Shown piece by piece: positions 8,529 to 15,609 of a stretch of 64,000 bases of DNA. Made by a program: the position numbers and the translations under genes. How positions within the stretch are numbered: the first letter of the stretch is position 1; every line of letters begins with the position of its first letter. Origin of the DNA: Nitrospinae bacterium bin107. Lineage in GTDB: Bacteria; UBA8248. The notes beneath the pieces were generated by a model. It did not search any database and was not told the origin of the DNA. It was given only the letters and a program-made list of their open reading frames with translations. The stretch covers positions 1-64,000 of the forward strand of contig MPNJ01000003.1 in assembly GCA_002238965.1 (NCBI GenBank). Direction: 5' to 3'.

Positions 8529-9611
8529 ATGCCTCAGATGAGAAGCATTCTTGTCGCCTTGCTGGTTCTCGCCTTTCCGGTACTCTCGGGCGCGAGTCCT
8601 GAAACCGAGATTCGCACACTGCTGCCGAAAGACGGCATACCCGCCATCGATGCGCCGGAATACGCGAGCGTGAAAGACGCCAAGAGGTTCATGCAGCCGG
8701 ACGAGATGGTGATCGGCATCAACATCAAGGGGGAGAAGCGGGCCTATTCCGTCCCCCTGCTCAGCTCGCACGAGATCGTGAACGACGTGGTGGGCGGGAG
8801 CGCCGTCTCCGTTACCTGGTGACCGCTCTGCTATTCGGCCATCGTGTATGACCGTAACCTGGACGGGGAAAAACTCAGCTTCGGCGTTTCGGGAAAACTC
8901 TGGAAGAACGTGCTCATCATGTACGACCGACAGACGGACTCGCTCTGGAGCCACCTGACGGGCGAGGCCGTTATCGGTCCGCTCAAGGGCAAGCGCCTGA
9001 AGACGTTCCCCGCCGCCATGATGCGCTATTCCGAATGGACGCAGCTCTATCCCGATACACTGGTGCTGAAGAAGAAGTTGAAGGGCATGGGGGGCATGTT
9101 CCGCAGCTCCTCGAGGGACCCGTATGAGGGGTATTACTACAGTTCGCAGACGGGCGTGATCCCCGAGAAATACCGCGACAACCGCCTGCACCCGAAAACC
9201 CTGCTGGTGGCCCTTGCGCTCGATTCCCCGAAAGAGAAAGGGGAGCAAGTATCCAAGGTGTATCCTTTCGCGGATTTGAACCGCGCGGGCGTCGTGAACG
9301 ACCGCTTCGCCGGACGGGACGTTCTGGTCACCTACTGCGAGGGGGCGGGTACGGGGGTCGTTTTCGACCGCGTGTTGGAGGGCAAGACGCTGGAGTTCGA
9401 ACTCATTGCGAGCGAGGGCGCGAAAGGCGCCGCCGCCTGCCGGTTCATGAAGGACAAGAAAACGGGTTCGCTCTGGCAGCGCCTGACAGGCATGGCCGTC
9501 GATGGGCCGATGAAGGGCGCCAAGTTGAACCAGCTATCCACGACGCTCGCGTTCTGGTTCGGCTGGAAGGATTATTATCCAAAAAGCGAGATATACCGCC
9601 ACCCGAAATAG
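8529..9611 (+). CDS. DUF3179-family exported protein, candidate selenoprotein (in-frame TGA at 8820)
   Basis: Reading through TGA at 8820-8822 gives a 360-residue protein in one frame; without readthrough the gene is split into 8529-8822 and 8823-9611. Residues 1-23 look like a signal peptide (MPQMRSILVALLVLAFPVLSGA). The TGA falls where DUF3179 proteins have the first Cys of VTYCPLC: here VTW-U-PLCYSAIVYDR (U98, C101), giving a U-x-x-C pair. The second half repeats the motif as VTYCEGAGTGVVFDR, with Cys270 aligned to U98. Flanking sequence (VNDVVGG upstream, FGVSGKLWKN and MYDRQTDSLWSHLTGEA downstream) is intact. Start ATG has GAGGAG upstream. The biochemical role of DUF3179 is unknown to me; a redox role is inferred from UxxC. 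A simple nonsense mutation is the alternative. Confidence 0.75.
8834..8856 (+). promoter_or_regulatory. Candidate bacterial SECIS hairpin
   Basis: Starting 12 nt after the TGA, UUCGGCCAU can pair with AUGACCGUA around the loop CGUGU (8843-8847). There are seven base pairs with two internal mismatches. The small apical loop with G in its second position, 21-25 nt downstream of the TGA, fits the published bacterial SECIS pattern. Hairpins of this size also arise by chance, so this is supportive rather than decisive. Confidence 0.45.
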
Positions 9612-9631
9612 CCGCACTGCTTGAGGGGTTG

Positions 9632-9687
9632 TGTTGAAAAAGTCGCCGATAAATCAGAGTTCGACGCGACCTACGAGAAGCAAGAGA
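9632..9687 (+). repeat. Dispersed repeat, copy 1 (TGTTGAAAAAGTC type)
   Basis: It begins TGTTGAAAAAGTC and continues through AGAGTTCGACGCGACC. A diverged copy in the same orientation lies at 53881-53935 (TGTTGAAATAGTCC, then GAGAGTTCGACGTGACCG). Short pieces of the same start recur near 9708 and, inverted, near 9960, 15140 and 49870. Confidence 0.6.
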
Positions 9688-9745
9688 ATCACTCCCCCTT
9701 GAGGGGTCTGTTGAAAAAGTCCCACAGAGGGAGCGCACTGAATTT

Positions 9746-9908
9746 CACTCCCCCCTTGAGGGGGAGTCAGTGAACTGAGGGCGTAAGCCCGAAAGTGAAC
9801 TGGTGGGGGGTATAACTCGGAGTGGCGATAAAACGCATTTCACCCCCCACCGAATCGGCCTTCGCATAAACCGCTCGGCCTCTTCGACTCCCCCTCAAGG
9901 GGGGAGTG
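9746..9908. repeat. MITE-like element with perfect 22-bp terminal inverted repeats
   Basis: The ends of this 163-bp element are exact reverse complements over 22 bp (CACTCCCCCCTTGAGG at the left). Each end is itself nearly palindromic. The interior has no ORF. A second copy is at 14928-15111; the shared interior includes GAACTGAGGGCGTAAGCCC and CGATAAAACGCATTT-like stretches. Confidence 0.8.
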
Positions 9909-10040
9909 GTTGTTGGGGGGCTCTGCAAGGGGAGAATGTTTTGGCGCGATCCATAAGGGGTTTTTCAACAGCCCCTTGTTGTGCGGCTCACATAAAACGC
10001 GTACACACCACTCACCGCCCTTGGTTAAGGAATCAGAAAT

Positions 10041-10811
10041 TTGAACCCCATCATATTCGAAATCGGACCGTTCGCGCTGCGCTGGTACGGACTCATGTAC
10101 GTCACCGCCGTGCTGGCCGGCGTCTGGCTGGTGAGGCGAGAAGTAGCGCGCAAGGGGATGCCCATTACGCCCGATGAGGTGATGAACTTCGGGCTCCTCG
10201 TCATGTTCGCAGGCATCCTGGGCGGCAGAATGTATTATGTACTCTTCAATTGGGAATTCTACCAGGACGCCTTATGGGAGGTCTTCGCCATCTGGAAAGG
10301 GGGTCTCGCCATACACGGCGGCCTCGTGGGCGGCGTGCTGGCCGGCTATCTGTATCTCAAGAACCACGCCGTATCCACCTGGGAGTTCGCCGACGCGGTG
10401 GCGCCCGCCATCATGCTCGGCCAGGTGTTCGGGCGGTTCGGCAACTTCATGAACGGCGACGCGCACGGCGTGCCGACGACGATGCCCTGGGGCGTGGAGT
10501 TTCCGATGACATCCATCGCGGGCCGGGAATTCCCCGGACAGGCGACGCACCCCGTGATGATATACGAGCTTCTCCTGAACCTCGTATGGTTCTTCATTTT
10601 AAGAAGATTGAGGCTTACGAACCACAAGCCGGGCTTCATCTTCTGCCTCTATTTCGTCCTCTACTCCTTCGGACGCGCCGCGGTGAGCGGCTTTCGGGCG
10701 GACAGCCTCTGGTTCGGTCCAATGCGCGCCGCATATCTCGCGAGCGCCGTGCTCATCGTCGTGTTCGGGGCGATCATCGTGCGGTGGCGGATGTGGGAAA
10801 GGGAGGGGTAG
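10041..10811 (+). CDS. lgt: Prolipoprotein diacylglyceryl transferase Lgt
   Basis: Lgt transfers diacylglycerol from phosphatidylglycerol to the lipobox Cys of prolipoproteins in the inner membrane, the first step of lipoprotein maturation. The 256-residue protein has about seven membrane segments. Family motifs are IHGGLVGGVLAGY near residue 93 and GRFGNFMNGDAHG near residue 132, the latter carrying the essential Arg and Asn of the Lgt signature. The start is TTG with AAGGA nine bases upstream. It stands alone between a repeat field and an AT-richer patch. Confidence 0.95.
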   Translation: MNPIIFEIGPFALRWYGLMYVTAVLAGVWLVRREVARKGMPITPDEVMNFGLLVMFAGILGGRMYYVLFNWEFYQDALWEVFAIWKGGLAIHGGLVGGVLAGYLYLKNHAVSTWEFADAVAPAIMLGQVFGRFGNFMNGDAHGVPTTMPWGVEFPMTSIAGREFPGQATHPVMIYELLLNLVWFFILRRLRLTNHKPGFIFCLYFVLYSFGRAAVSGFRADSLWFGPMRAAYLASAVLIVVFGAIIVRWRMWEREG

Positions 10812-10950
10812 GGGTCGTAGCCTTCGCTCGTCGTTCGGGCGAAAGCGCTGCCTTCTTCCGATTTGCACTTAAAGTACAAAAGAAACTATATGGCTGTTCA
10901 GACAAATTCTTCATTGACCCCAAAACAGGCACAAAGATATAACCAAAGTC

Positions 10951-12906
10951 ATGAGAGCTACATCCATTCTTCATGCCACTGTATTCATTGCTGTGATTAT
11001 TCTCTTACCAAGCCCCGTCTTGGGAACATCAGCGAAGGATGTCTTTTCTAAAGTCTTCACCTCGGTAGTAGTTGTGCTCGCAATGGATAAACGCGGCGAC
11101 ACAATAGCCCAAGGTAGCGGTGTAGTTGTTGGTGAATATGAAGTCGTCACCAATTGCCATGTGCTGGAAAAAGCAAAAAATTTAATGGTGCGCCAAGCGT
11201 CTGACTGGTCTGGTGGCAAGGGTTACCGGATGTCAGCGTTCTTACTTGCGCGTAACGACGAGCGCGACCTGTGCTTGCTGTTCGTAGGCGAATTACCCAT
11301 ACCCCCGGTTGCTCGACCGGCTCGCCTGGGAGCGGCGAAAAAATTGTCAATAGGTGAGGAGGTGTATGCGGTCGGTGCGCCCGCCGGACTGGAATTGTCA
11401 TTGTCACGTGGGGTCGTATCGCAATTAAGAGGCGTGTTTGGCAAGCGATTTGCGCCCTTGCTTCAGACCGATGCAGCAATCTCTCCGGGTTCGTCAGGTG
11501 GCGGACTCTTTAATCAAGCCGGCGAACTGGTGGGAATCACGACTTTCAAGTGGCGGGGTGAGAACTTGAACTTCGCCATACCGTCGGAGTGGGTAAAACA
11601 ATTACAAACGCAAGGACGAGTAAAGCTAATCAAGGCGAAGGGGAGAGCTACGTGCACCACGAAACCGACATACGAGTGTGTCATGGGCCTTGCTTTGCAT
11701 GCAGCAAACAGCGAGGAGTTCTTCCCGATTCGCGCCAAGCGATTACAAGATATCGCCGCCGTGCAAATGGAAATTGGGGATATTCAGGGGGCTCAACAGA
11801 CACTCGCCGCAGCTACGCGTGCTGCTAGCTCAAGAGATGTTTTCATTGGAACTCTGAGCGATATCGAAACATTCGCTAATATATTCATCGCGCAGACCAA
11901 AATAGGAGATTTGCAAGCCGCAGACCAAACAGCCATGGCACTTACCAAGGCTGTTAACGCTAGTTCATTTCACAGTCGGGCAAAGGCCTATTTAGCCTCC
12001 GCACAGGCGAAAACAGCAAGAATTAGTAATGCAATACAACTTGCCTCACGAATTAAAGGAACGCCCCGCAGTAGAGCACTAGCTGACATAGCCCAAGCAC
12101 AGGCAGAATCCGGAGACATTGCTACAGCTATGGAAACGGCAATGAGTATCGGTGATGATTCCCACCGAAATAGGGCTTTGCTTATGGTTTCCGATGCCCA
12201 AGCGCGAGTGGGCAACTTTGAAGATGCAAGGATAACGGTGAGAGAAATTGGTGATGCGGCGGGCCGTCAAGCTGGATTTTTGCGAATCGCTGGCTGGCAA
12301 TTGGTAGCTGGTCATATAGAAGCCGCAGAGCGAACGATGATACTTGTCTCTGCTTCAGGCCTATTCGACGGCTGGTTCCATATGCTTTTGTCTACAATCC
12401 AAGCGAAGAAAGGTAATTTCACTGCTGCAATCACCATGGCAGATAGTTTGCCCCGTGATCAGAATGGTAGTGCAATCCGCATCGCATTACTCAACGAGAT
12501 TGCCGTCATGCAGGCCGGAGCGGGGAAAGCGTTGGACGCCAAACGGACTTTGGCCGACGCTCTTAGGATTGCCCACGGTAGGGGTGATGCCAAGGGTCGT
12601 ACTGTGTTGTTGAGCACTATAGCAGCTGCGCAGTCCAAAGCAGGCTACACAGAAGCCGCCAAGCAGACGTTTGCTCAAGCTATCGTGGCTTTCGAGAACG
12701 TCCGTGAAAAGTTTGCTTACTTGAGAGTGGAGATTGCCCAGATGCAGGCTAAAGCCGGTTTTTTCGAGGATGCGGTAAAAACTGCGCTCAGCATTGGTGG
12801 CTTGCTCAAAGTAAAGTATCGTGTCGAAGCGTTGGTGACTATTGCGCGGTATCTGGCAGGAAAGCCCCCGCCGCCTTTTTGGGATCCAAGAAGGTCTAAT
12901 TTTTAA
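10951..12906 (+). CDS. Secreted trypsin-like protease with C-terminal helical repeats
   Basis: A 651-residue protein with a signal peptide (about 1-25). The trypsin-like domain follows at about 30-215, with complete triad His70 (TNCHV), Asp106 (ERDLCLL) and Ser182 (SPGSSGGG). The rest, from about residue 240, is built of roughly eleven 30-35-residue helical units of the form A-x-A-Q-A-K-x-G-D-x-x-x-A-x-x-T, for example IAQAQAESGDIATAMETA and IAQMQAKAGFFEDAVKTA. They resemble TPR/Sel1-type solenoids. The gene is AT-richer than lgt and codon use differs from neighbours, suggesting transfer. The role is unknown: perhaps a periplasmic protease with a built-in protein-binding platform. Confidence 0.85.
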   Translation: MRATSILHATVFIAVIILLPSPVLGTSAKDVFSKVFTSVVVVLAMDKRGDTIAQGSGVVVGEYEVVTNCHVLEKAKNLMVRQASDWSGGKGYRMSAFLLARNDERDLCLLFVGELPIPPVARPARLGAAKKLSIGEEVYAVGAPAGLELSLSRGVVSQLRGVFGKRFAPLLQTDAAISPGSSGGGLFNQAGELVGITTFKWRGENLNFAIPSEWVKQLQTQGRVKLIKAKGRATCTTKPTYECVMGLALHAANSEEFFPIRAKRLQDIAAVQMEIGDIQGAQQTLAAATRAASSRDVFIGTLSDIETFANIFIAQTKIGDLQAADQTAMALTKAVNASSFHSRAKAYLASAQAKTARISNAIQLASRIKGTPRSRALADIAQAQAESGDIATAMETAMSIGDDSHRNRALLMVSDAQARVGNFEDARITVREIGDAAGRQAGFLRIAGWQLVAGHIEAAERTMILVSASGLFDGWFHMLLSTIQAKKGNFTAAITMADSLPRDQNGSAIRIALLNEIAVMQAGAGKALDAKRTLADALRIAHGRGDAKGRTVLLSTIAAAQSKAGYTEAAKQTFAQAIVAFENVREKFAYLRVEIAQMQAKAGFFEDAVKTALSIGGLLKVKYRVEALVTIARYLAGKPPPPFWDPRRSNF

Positions 12907-12957
12907 TGTTTGTGTCGAGACGCACATAAAATCGGAAATTTTTCAGGTTGAAATGCA

Positions 12958-13440
12958 ATGACCCAGATGGCTCATGACATTCATTGTATTGCGCTAAGGC
13001 AACTTGAAACCGCCCTTTGTCTCTATCGTGATGAAAAGGATTACTATTCAGTCATCACATTGGCGGGTGCTGCTGAGGAGGTGTTCGGAAAGCTCCTGAA
13101 GGAAGATAATCCCGAGAACGCTTTGGATTCCATTAAGAAAGGTGGGGCGGCGATACACGAGGCGCTTTTTGAAGAAGACATCCCTGAAAAGGAGATTAGC
13201 GACAGGGCAAACTGGGTACGGAATTTACTCAAGCATTGGAGTCCGAGTCAGCCTAAAGTTTTTGAGTTCGATGCACCGGAGGAAGCCAAGGACATGCTGT
13301 CTCGCGCTATCGACAACTACTTTGTGCTAACTGGTAGTCTCACACGCGCGATGGAGCGGTTCCAAGACATGCATGTTCAAGATAACCCAGAGATTCGACA
13401 ATGTTTCAATGTAGATGGGGGATCTGATTTATGTCGATAA
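12958..13440 (+). CDS. HEPN-like protein with R-x4-H motif
   Basis: A 160-residue all-helical protein. The N-terminal pattern (ALRQLETALCLYRDEKDYYSVITLAGAAEEVFGKLL) resembles HEPN domains, and R88-NLLK-H93 matches the R-x4-6-H signature of catalytic HEPN ribonucleases. It overlaps the next gene by 10 bases, so the two are probably translationally coupled. Base composition matches the AT-richer accessory patch. Possible roles are a toxin-like RNase or half of a HEPN pair; neither is proven. The family call is by pattern only. Confidence 0.65.
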   Translation: MTQMAHDIHCIALRQLETALCLYRDEKDYYSVITLAGAAEEVFGKLLKEDNPENALDSIKKGGAAIHEALFEEDIPEKEISDRANWVRNLLKHWSPSQPKVFEFDAPEEAKDMLSRAIDNYFVLTGSLTRAMERFQDMHVQDNPEIRQCFNVDGGSDLCR

Positions 13441-13970
13441 CTGAACAAGATCGTTCTTACATTGTTTGGCAGAACAGAGCATTTTACTTTTACGTCGCTG
13501 CACGCGCATGCTTCCATAAAGGTTTTGATCCTCCCGCTGTCTCTCTTTCGCAGCAATGCATTGAACAACTTATGAAAGCGACGCTTATATGGTGGGATTC
13601 TTCGTTTAAGCCTAAGAAACTTGGTCACGATCTTGAAAAGATGTCCCAATTAATACAAGTGAAAGTCCAAAATCAAGGCGACTTTAAGGTCCCGGGATAT
13701 CTTTGTGATGGAAAATATCAATCCCTTTCAAGATATCCTGCACCCGGCGGCCAAGGCTATGGGATTTCCGGTACCCTAATCTCTGGTGTCGATTGCCTTT
13801 TCGCCGACCTTGTCGAGATGGTCTCTTTCCAATTCAACAGCGAATTGATTCGTACACTTAAGCAAAAGCGGACACACGAAAACTGGTATTTCGATCTTGA
13901 ACTACACAATGGGCAGATGGATCGTTTGCGAAAACATGTGCTTCCCCTTCGTTCACAACCCCATGCATAA
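13431..13970 (+). CDS. HEPN-like domain protein
   Basis: A 179-residue protein. Residues 20-75 have the helical layout of HEPN domains: AARACFHKGFDPPAVSLSQQCIEQLMKATLIW, then HDLEKM, like the common A-x-x-l-x-x-q-x-x-E-x-x-x-K-a and HdL patterns. No clear R-x4-6-H motif is present, unlike its upstream partner. Its ATG lies inside the end of the upstream gene. The pair could be a toxin-antitoxin-like unit or a heteromeric complex; this is inference. Confidence 0.65.
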   Translation: MSITEQDRSYIVWQNRAFYFYVAARACFHKGFDPPAVSLSQQCIEQLMKATLIWWDSSFKPKKLGHDLEKMSQLIQVKVQNQGDFKVPGYLCDGKYQSLSRYPAPGGQGYGISGTLISGVDCLFADLVEMVSFQFNSELIRTLKQKRTHENWYFDLELHNGQMDRLRKHVLPLRSQPHA

Positions 13971-14040
13971 TGAGTTTTATCTCGGACGCGACAATCCATC
14001 CTTCATCACTTGAGTTTCACCCTGTGAGACTATTTAAGTT

Positions 14041-14062
14041 CACTCCCCCCTTGAGGGAGAGT
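14041..14062 (+). repeat. Solo terminal repeat of the 9746-type element
   Basis: CACTCCCCCCTTGAGGGAGA closely matches the left end of the inverted-repeat element at 9746. The rest of the element is not recognisable downstream, so this is a remnant or solo end. It closes the accessory patch on its right side. Confidence 0.6.
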
Positions 14063-14223
14063 CACAGAGTCCGAACCCTTGGGCGAAGGCCGATGTGGGA
14101 GCGGGAGGGGTAGGGGGTTTCAAAAAATTTGCGGATTATCGCCCGCTTATAATTGACCGACTGGACAAATTTGTGGGATATTTTCTTTACCAATAAATGA
14201 GACCATGAAAGGAGATGCCGAGG

Positions 14224-14439
14224 ATGCAGGTTTTTGTAGCCTCCAACATCTCTGACCCGGCGCTGGCAAGAATAAAACTGGAACAACTCGATGGGAGGAT
14301 TGATAAAATAGACGAGCGGTTGCGCATTGTTGAAAACAAGATTAGCAAGGCCATGGGTTGGGGAACGGCGATGTTCCTCTTGTTGGTTGTGATTCAAGTT
14401 GTATTGAAGTTTGCAAACATCTCAATTTCCATCGATTAA
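14224..14439 (+). CDS. Small coiled-coil membrane protein
   Basis: A 71-residue protein with a charged coiled-coil segment (ARIKLEQLDGRIDKIDERLRI, about 14-35) followed by one membrane helix (GWGTAMFLLLVVIQVVLKF, about 45-63). I start it at ATG 14224 because GGAG lies nine bases upstream; ATG 14215 is too close to that site. No family is recognised. Such proteins are often accessory membrane anchors. Confidence 0.6.
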   Translation: MQVFVASNISDPALARIKLEQLDGRIDKIDERLRIVENKISKAMGWGTAMFLLLVVIQVVLKFANISISID

Positions 14440-14602
14440 ACCGCAATTCTCGTCAACCGTATCTGAAGCATTTCCCGAGTCGTGGATATAAGTACCTTCG
14501 AAATTTCGCATTGAGGAATCACGTACCCATCCTTCGTTCGGAAAACTACAATTCTTCCTGATTCAGTCCCGATTGACGCCCATCCGTGAGTGGTTTTGCT
14601 TG

Positions 14603-14752
14603 CGCCATCATTCCGGCGCATACCGGAATCCATTGTTTTTGACTTTTCGTCTTGGTTATTAGCCTTTTCCCATCCGATCGGAAAGAACATAAAAGGCCGG
14701 ACCACCTTATCCTCATCGGCTCTGGATTCCGGCATTCGCCGGAATGACGACG
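14603..14752. repeat. Inverted pair of ATTCCGG hairpins (MITE-like)
   Basis: Left arm TCATTCCGG..CCGGAATCCA (about 14603-14635) and right arm GGATTCCGGC ATTC GCCGGAATGACG (about 14722-14752) are inverted copies of each other. They enclose about 90 bp without an ORF. Hairpins of this kind resemble the ATTCC..GGAAT repeats common in proteobacteria, such as dRS3-like units. A further single copy is at 15178-15212. Confidence 0.65.
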
Positions 14753-14770
14753 ATGCAGAACTCAATTGCA

Positions 14771-14796
14771 GGGACAGGTCGCGACCTGTCCCTACG
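14771..14796 (-). repeat. REP-like hairpin with CTACG tail
   Basis: A perfect palindrome, GGACAGGTCGCGACCTGTCC plus one flanking pair, followed by TACG. On the minus strand it begins with GTAG. The same core is at 15394. Confidence 0.7.
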
Positions 14797-14876
14797 GGTT
14801 CGTTATATTACCGGGATGTTCACAGGGGCGTCGCCTTTCCCCAAGGTTGTCCCTGCGCGGTCAGGCGAAAGCCCTC

Positions 14877-14903
14877 GGACAGGCACGGGGGCCTGTCCCT
14901 ACG
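14877..14903 (-). repeat. REP-like hairpin with CTACG tail
   Basis: An 8-bp stem GGACAGGC/GCCTGTCC around ACGGGG, then CTACG. It is identical over 27 bases to the copy at 49591-49617, over 34 kb away. Confidence 0.75.
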
Positions 14904-14927
14904 CCATAAACATTAGTGGGCATATTT

Positions 14928-15111
14928 CACTCCCCCCTTGAGGGTCTGGCTTCCCGAGGGGAAAGCCAGACAGTGAACTGAGGGCGTAAGCCCGAAAGTG
15001 AACTGGTGGGGGGTATGATTCAGAATGGCAATAAAACGCATTTTACCCCCCACCGATTCAGCCTTCGCAAATTTCGCTCGGCTTCATCGACTCCCCCTCA
15101 AGGGGGGAGTG
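14928..15111. repeat. MITE-like element, second copy of the 9746 type
   Basis: It aligns with 9746-9908 along the whole length and ends with the same right terminal repeat. Its left terminal repeat is interrupted at about 14945-14970 by a small hairpin insertion (TCTGGCTT..AAGCCAGA). Both copies are followed by a related module that ends GGGGTTTTTCAACA(G/A)CCCC. Confidence 0.8.
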
Positions 15112-15177
15112 AAAATTAGCGCGCTCATTCGATGGGGTTTTTCAACAACCCCCTCAAGGGGGAGTGAATTTGCTTCT

Positions 15178-15212
15178 GGTCGTCATTCCGGCGAAAGGCG
15201 GAATCCAGGGCC
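15178..15212 (+). repeat. ATTCCGGC hairpin, single copy
   Basis: CGTCATTCCGGCGAAAGGCGG continuing to AATCCAG. It has the same orientation as the left arm at 14603. A decayed inverted partner may start near 15294. Confidence 0.6.
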
Positions 15213-15393
15213 GATAAGATGGTTATGATGAGGCATTTCATTTCCTCAATCATTCGCAGGGAGTGCCAGCAAAAAACATAAGGCAAAGCACTTGGATTCC
15301 GCGATCCCTCCTTCCTTGATTGGAATCGACTCCGGAGTGAAGTATTGCCGGGACATAATTGTCCGCCGAGGGCAGGGATGCGAAGGAGAAATT

Positions 15394-15418
15394 GGACAGG
15401 TCGCGACCTGTCCCTACG
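15394..15418 (-). repeat. REP-like hairpin with CTACG tail
   Basis: The perfect 20-base palindrome GGACAGGTCGCGACCTGTCC is followed by CTACG, as at 14771. Confidence 0.7.
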
Positions 15419-15454
15419 CCCCCTATCCTCTCTCACGGAAACTTTTCACGTTTC

Positions 15455-15481
15455 GGGCGGGCACAGAGGCCCGCCCCTACG
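15455..15481 (-). repeat. REP-like hairpin with CTACG tail, variant stem
   Basis: GGGCGGGC/GCCCGCCC around ACAGAG, then CTACG. Stem bases differ from GGACAGGC/GCCTGTCC on both sides while pairing, loop size and tail are kept, which is evidence of selection on the hairpin. Confidence 0.7.
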
Positions 15482-15609
15482 CAATGCGGCAATCCCTCCA
15501 TTCAAGGAAAATTTTCACCCGATGCCGGGAGATTTATGGAGCGCTCTCGGGTAGAATCGCGCCATTCAATTTCCAACCAATCACTCGATTCAAAGTGGAG
15601 AGCAAAGAC

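Larger units (their letters stand above)
9612..10040. other. Gene-free repeat region before lgt
   Basis: The stretch holds only repeats: a 55-base decayed repeat (9632-9687), a CACTCCCCCTTGAGGGG unit (9690-9706), an inverted-repeat element (9746-9908) and a GGGGTTTTTCAACAGCCCC hairpin-like unit (about 9957-9975). No ORF here is convincing. Confidence 0.7.
14440..15609. other. Repeat-dense non-coding region
   Basis: About 1.2 kb with no credible gene. It contains an inverted pair of ATTCCGG hairpins, GGACAGG-type hairpins, a second copy of the 9746-type element, and further hairpins, listed separately. Repeats have apparently accumulated and inserted into one another here. Confidence 0.75.

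Noticed and set aside
8820-8822. Treating the DUF3179 gene as two separate genes or a pseudogene
   Set aside because: No new ribosome site or good start follows the TGA, both sides are conserved, and the TGA is exactly at a Cys position. A pseudogene remains possible but is less likely.
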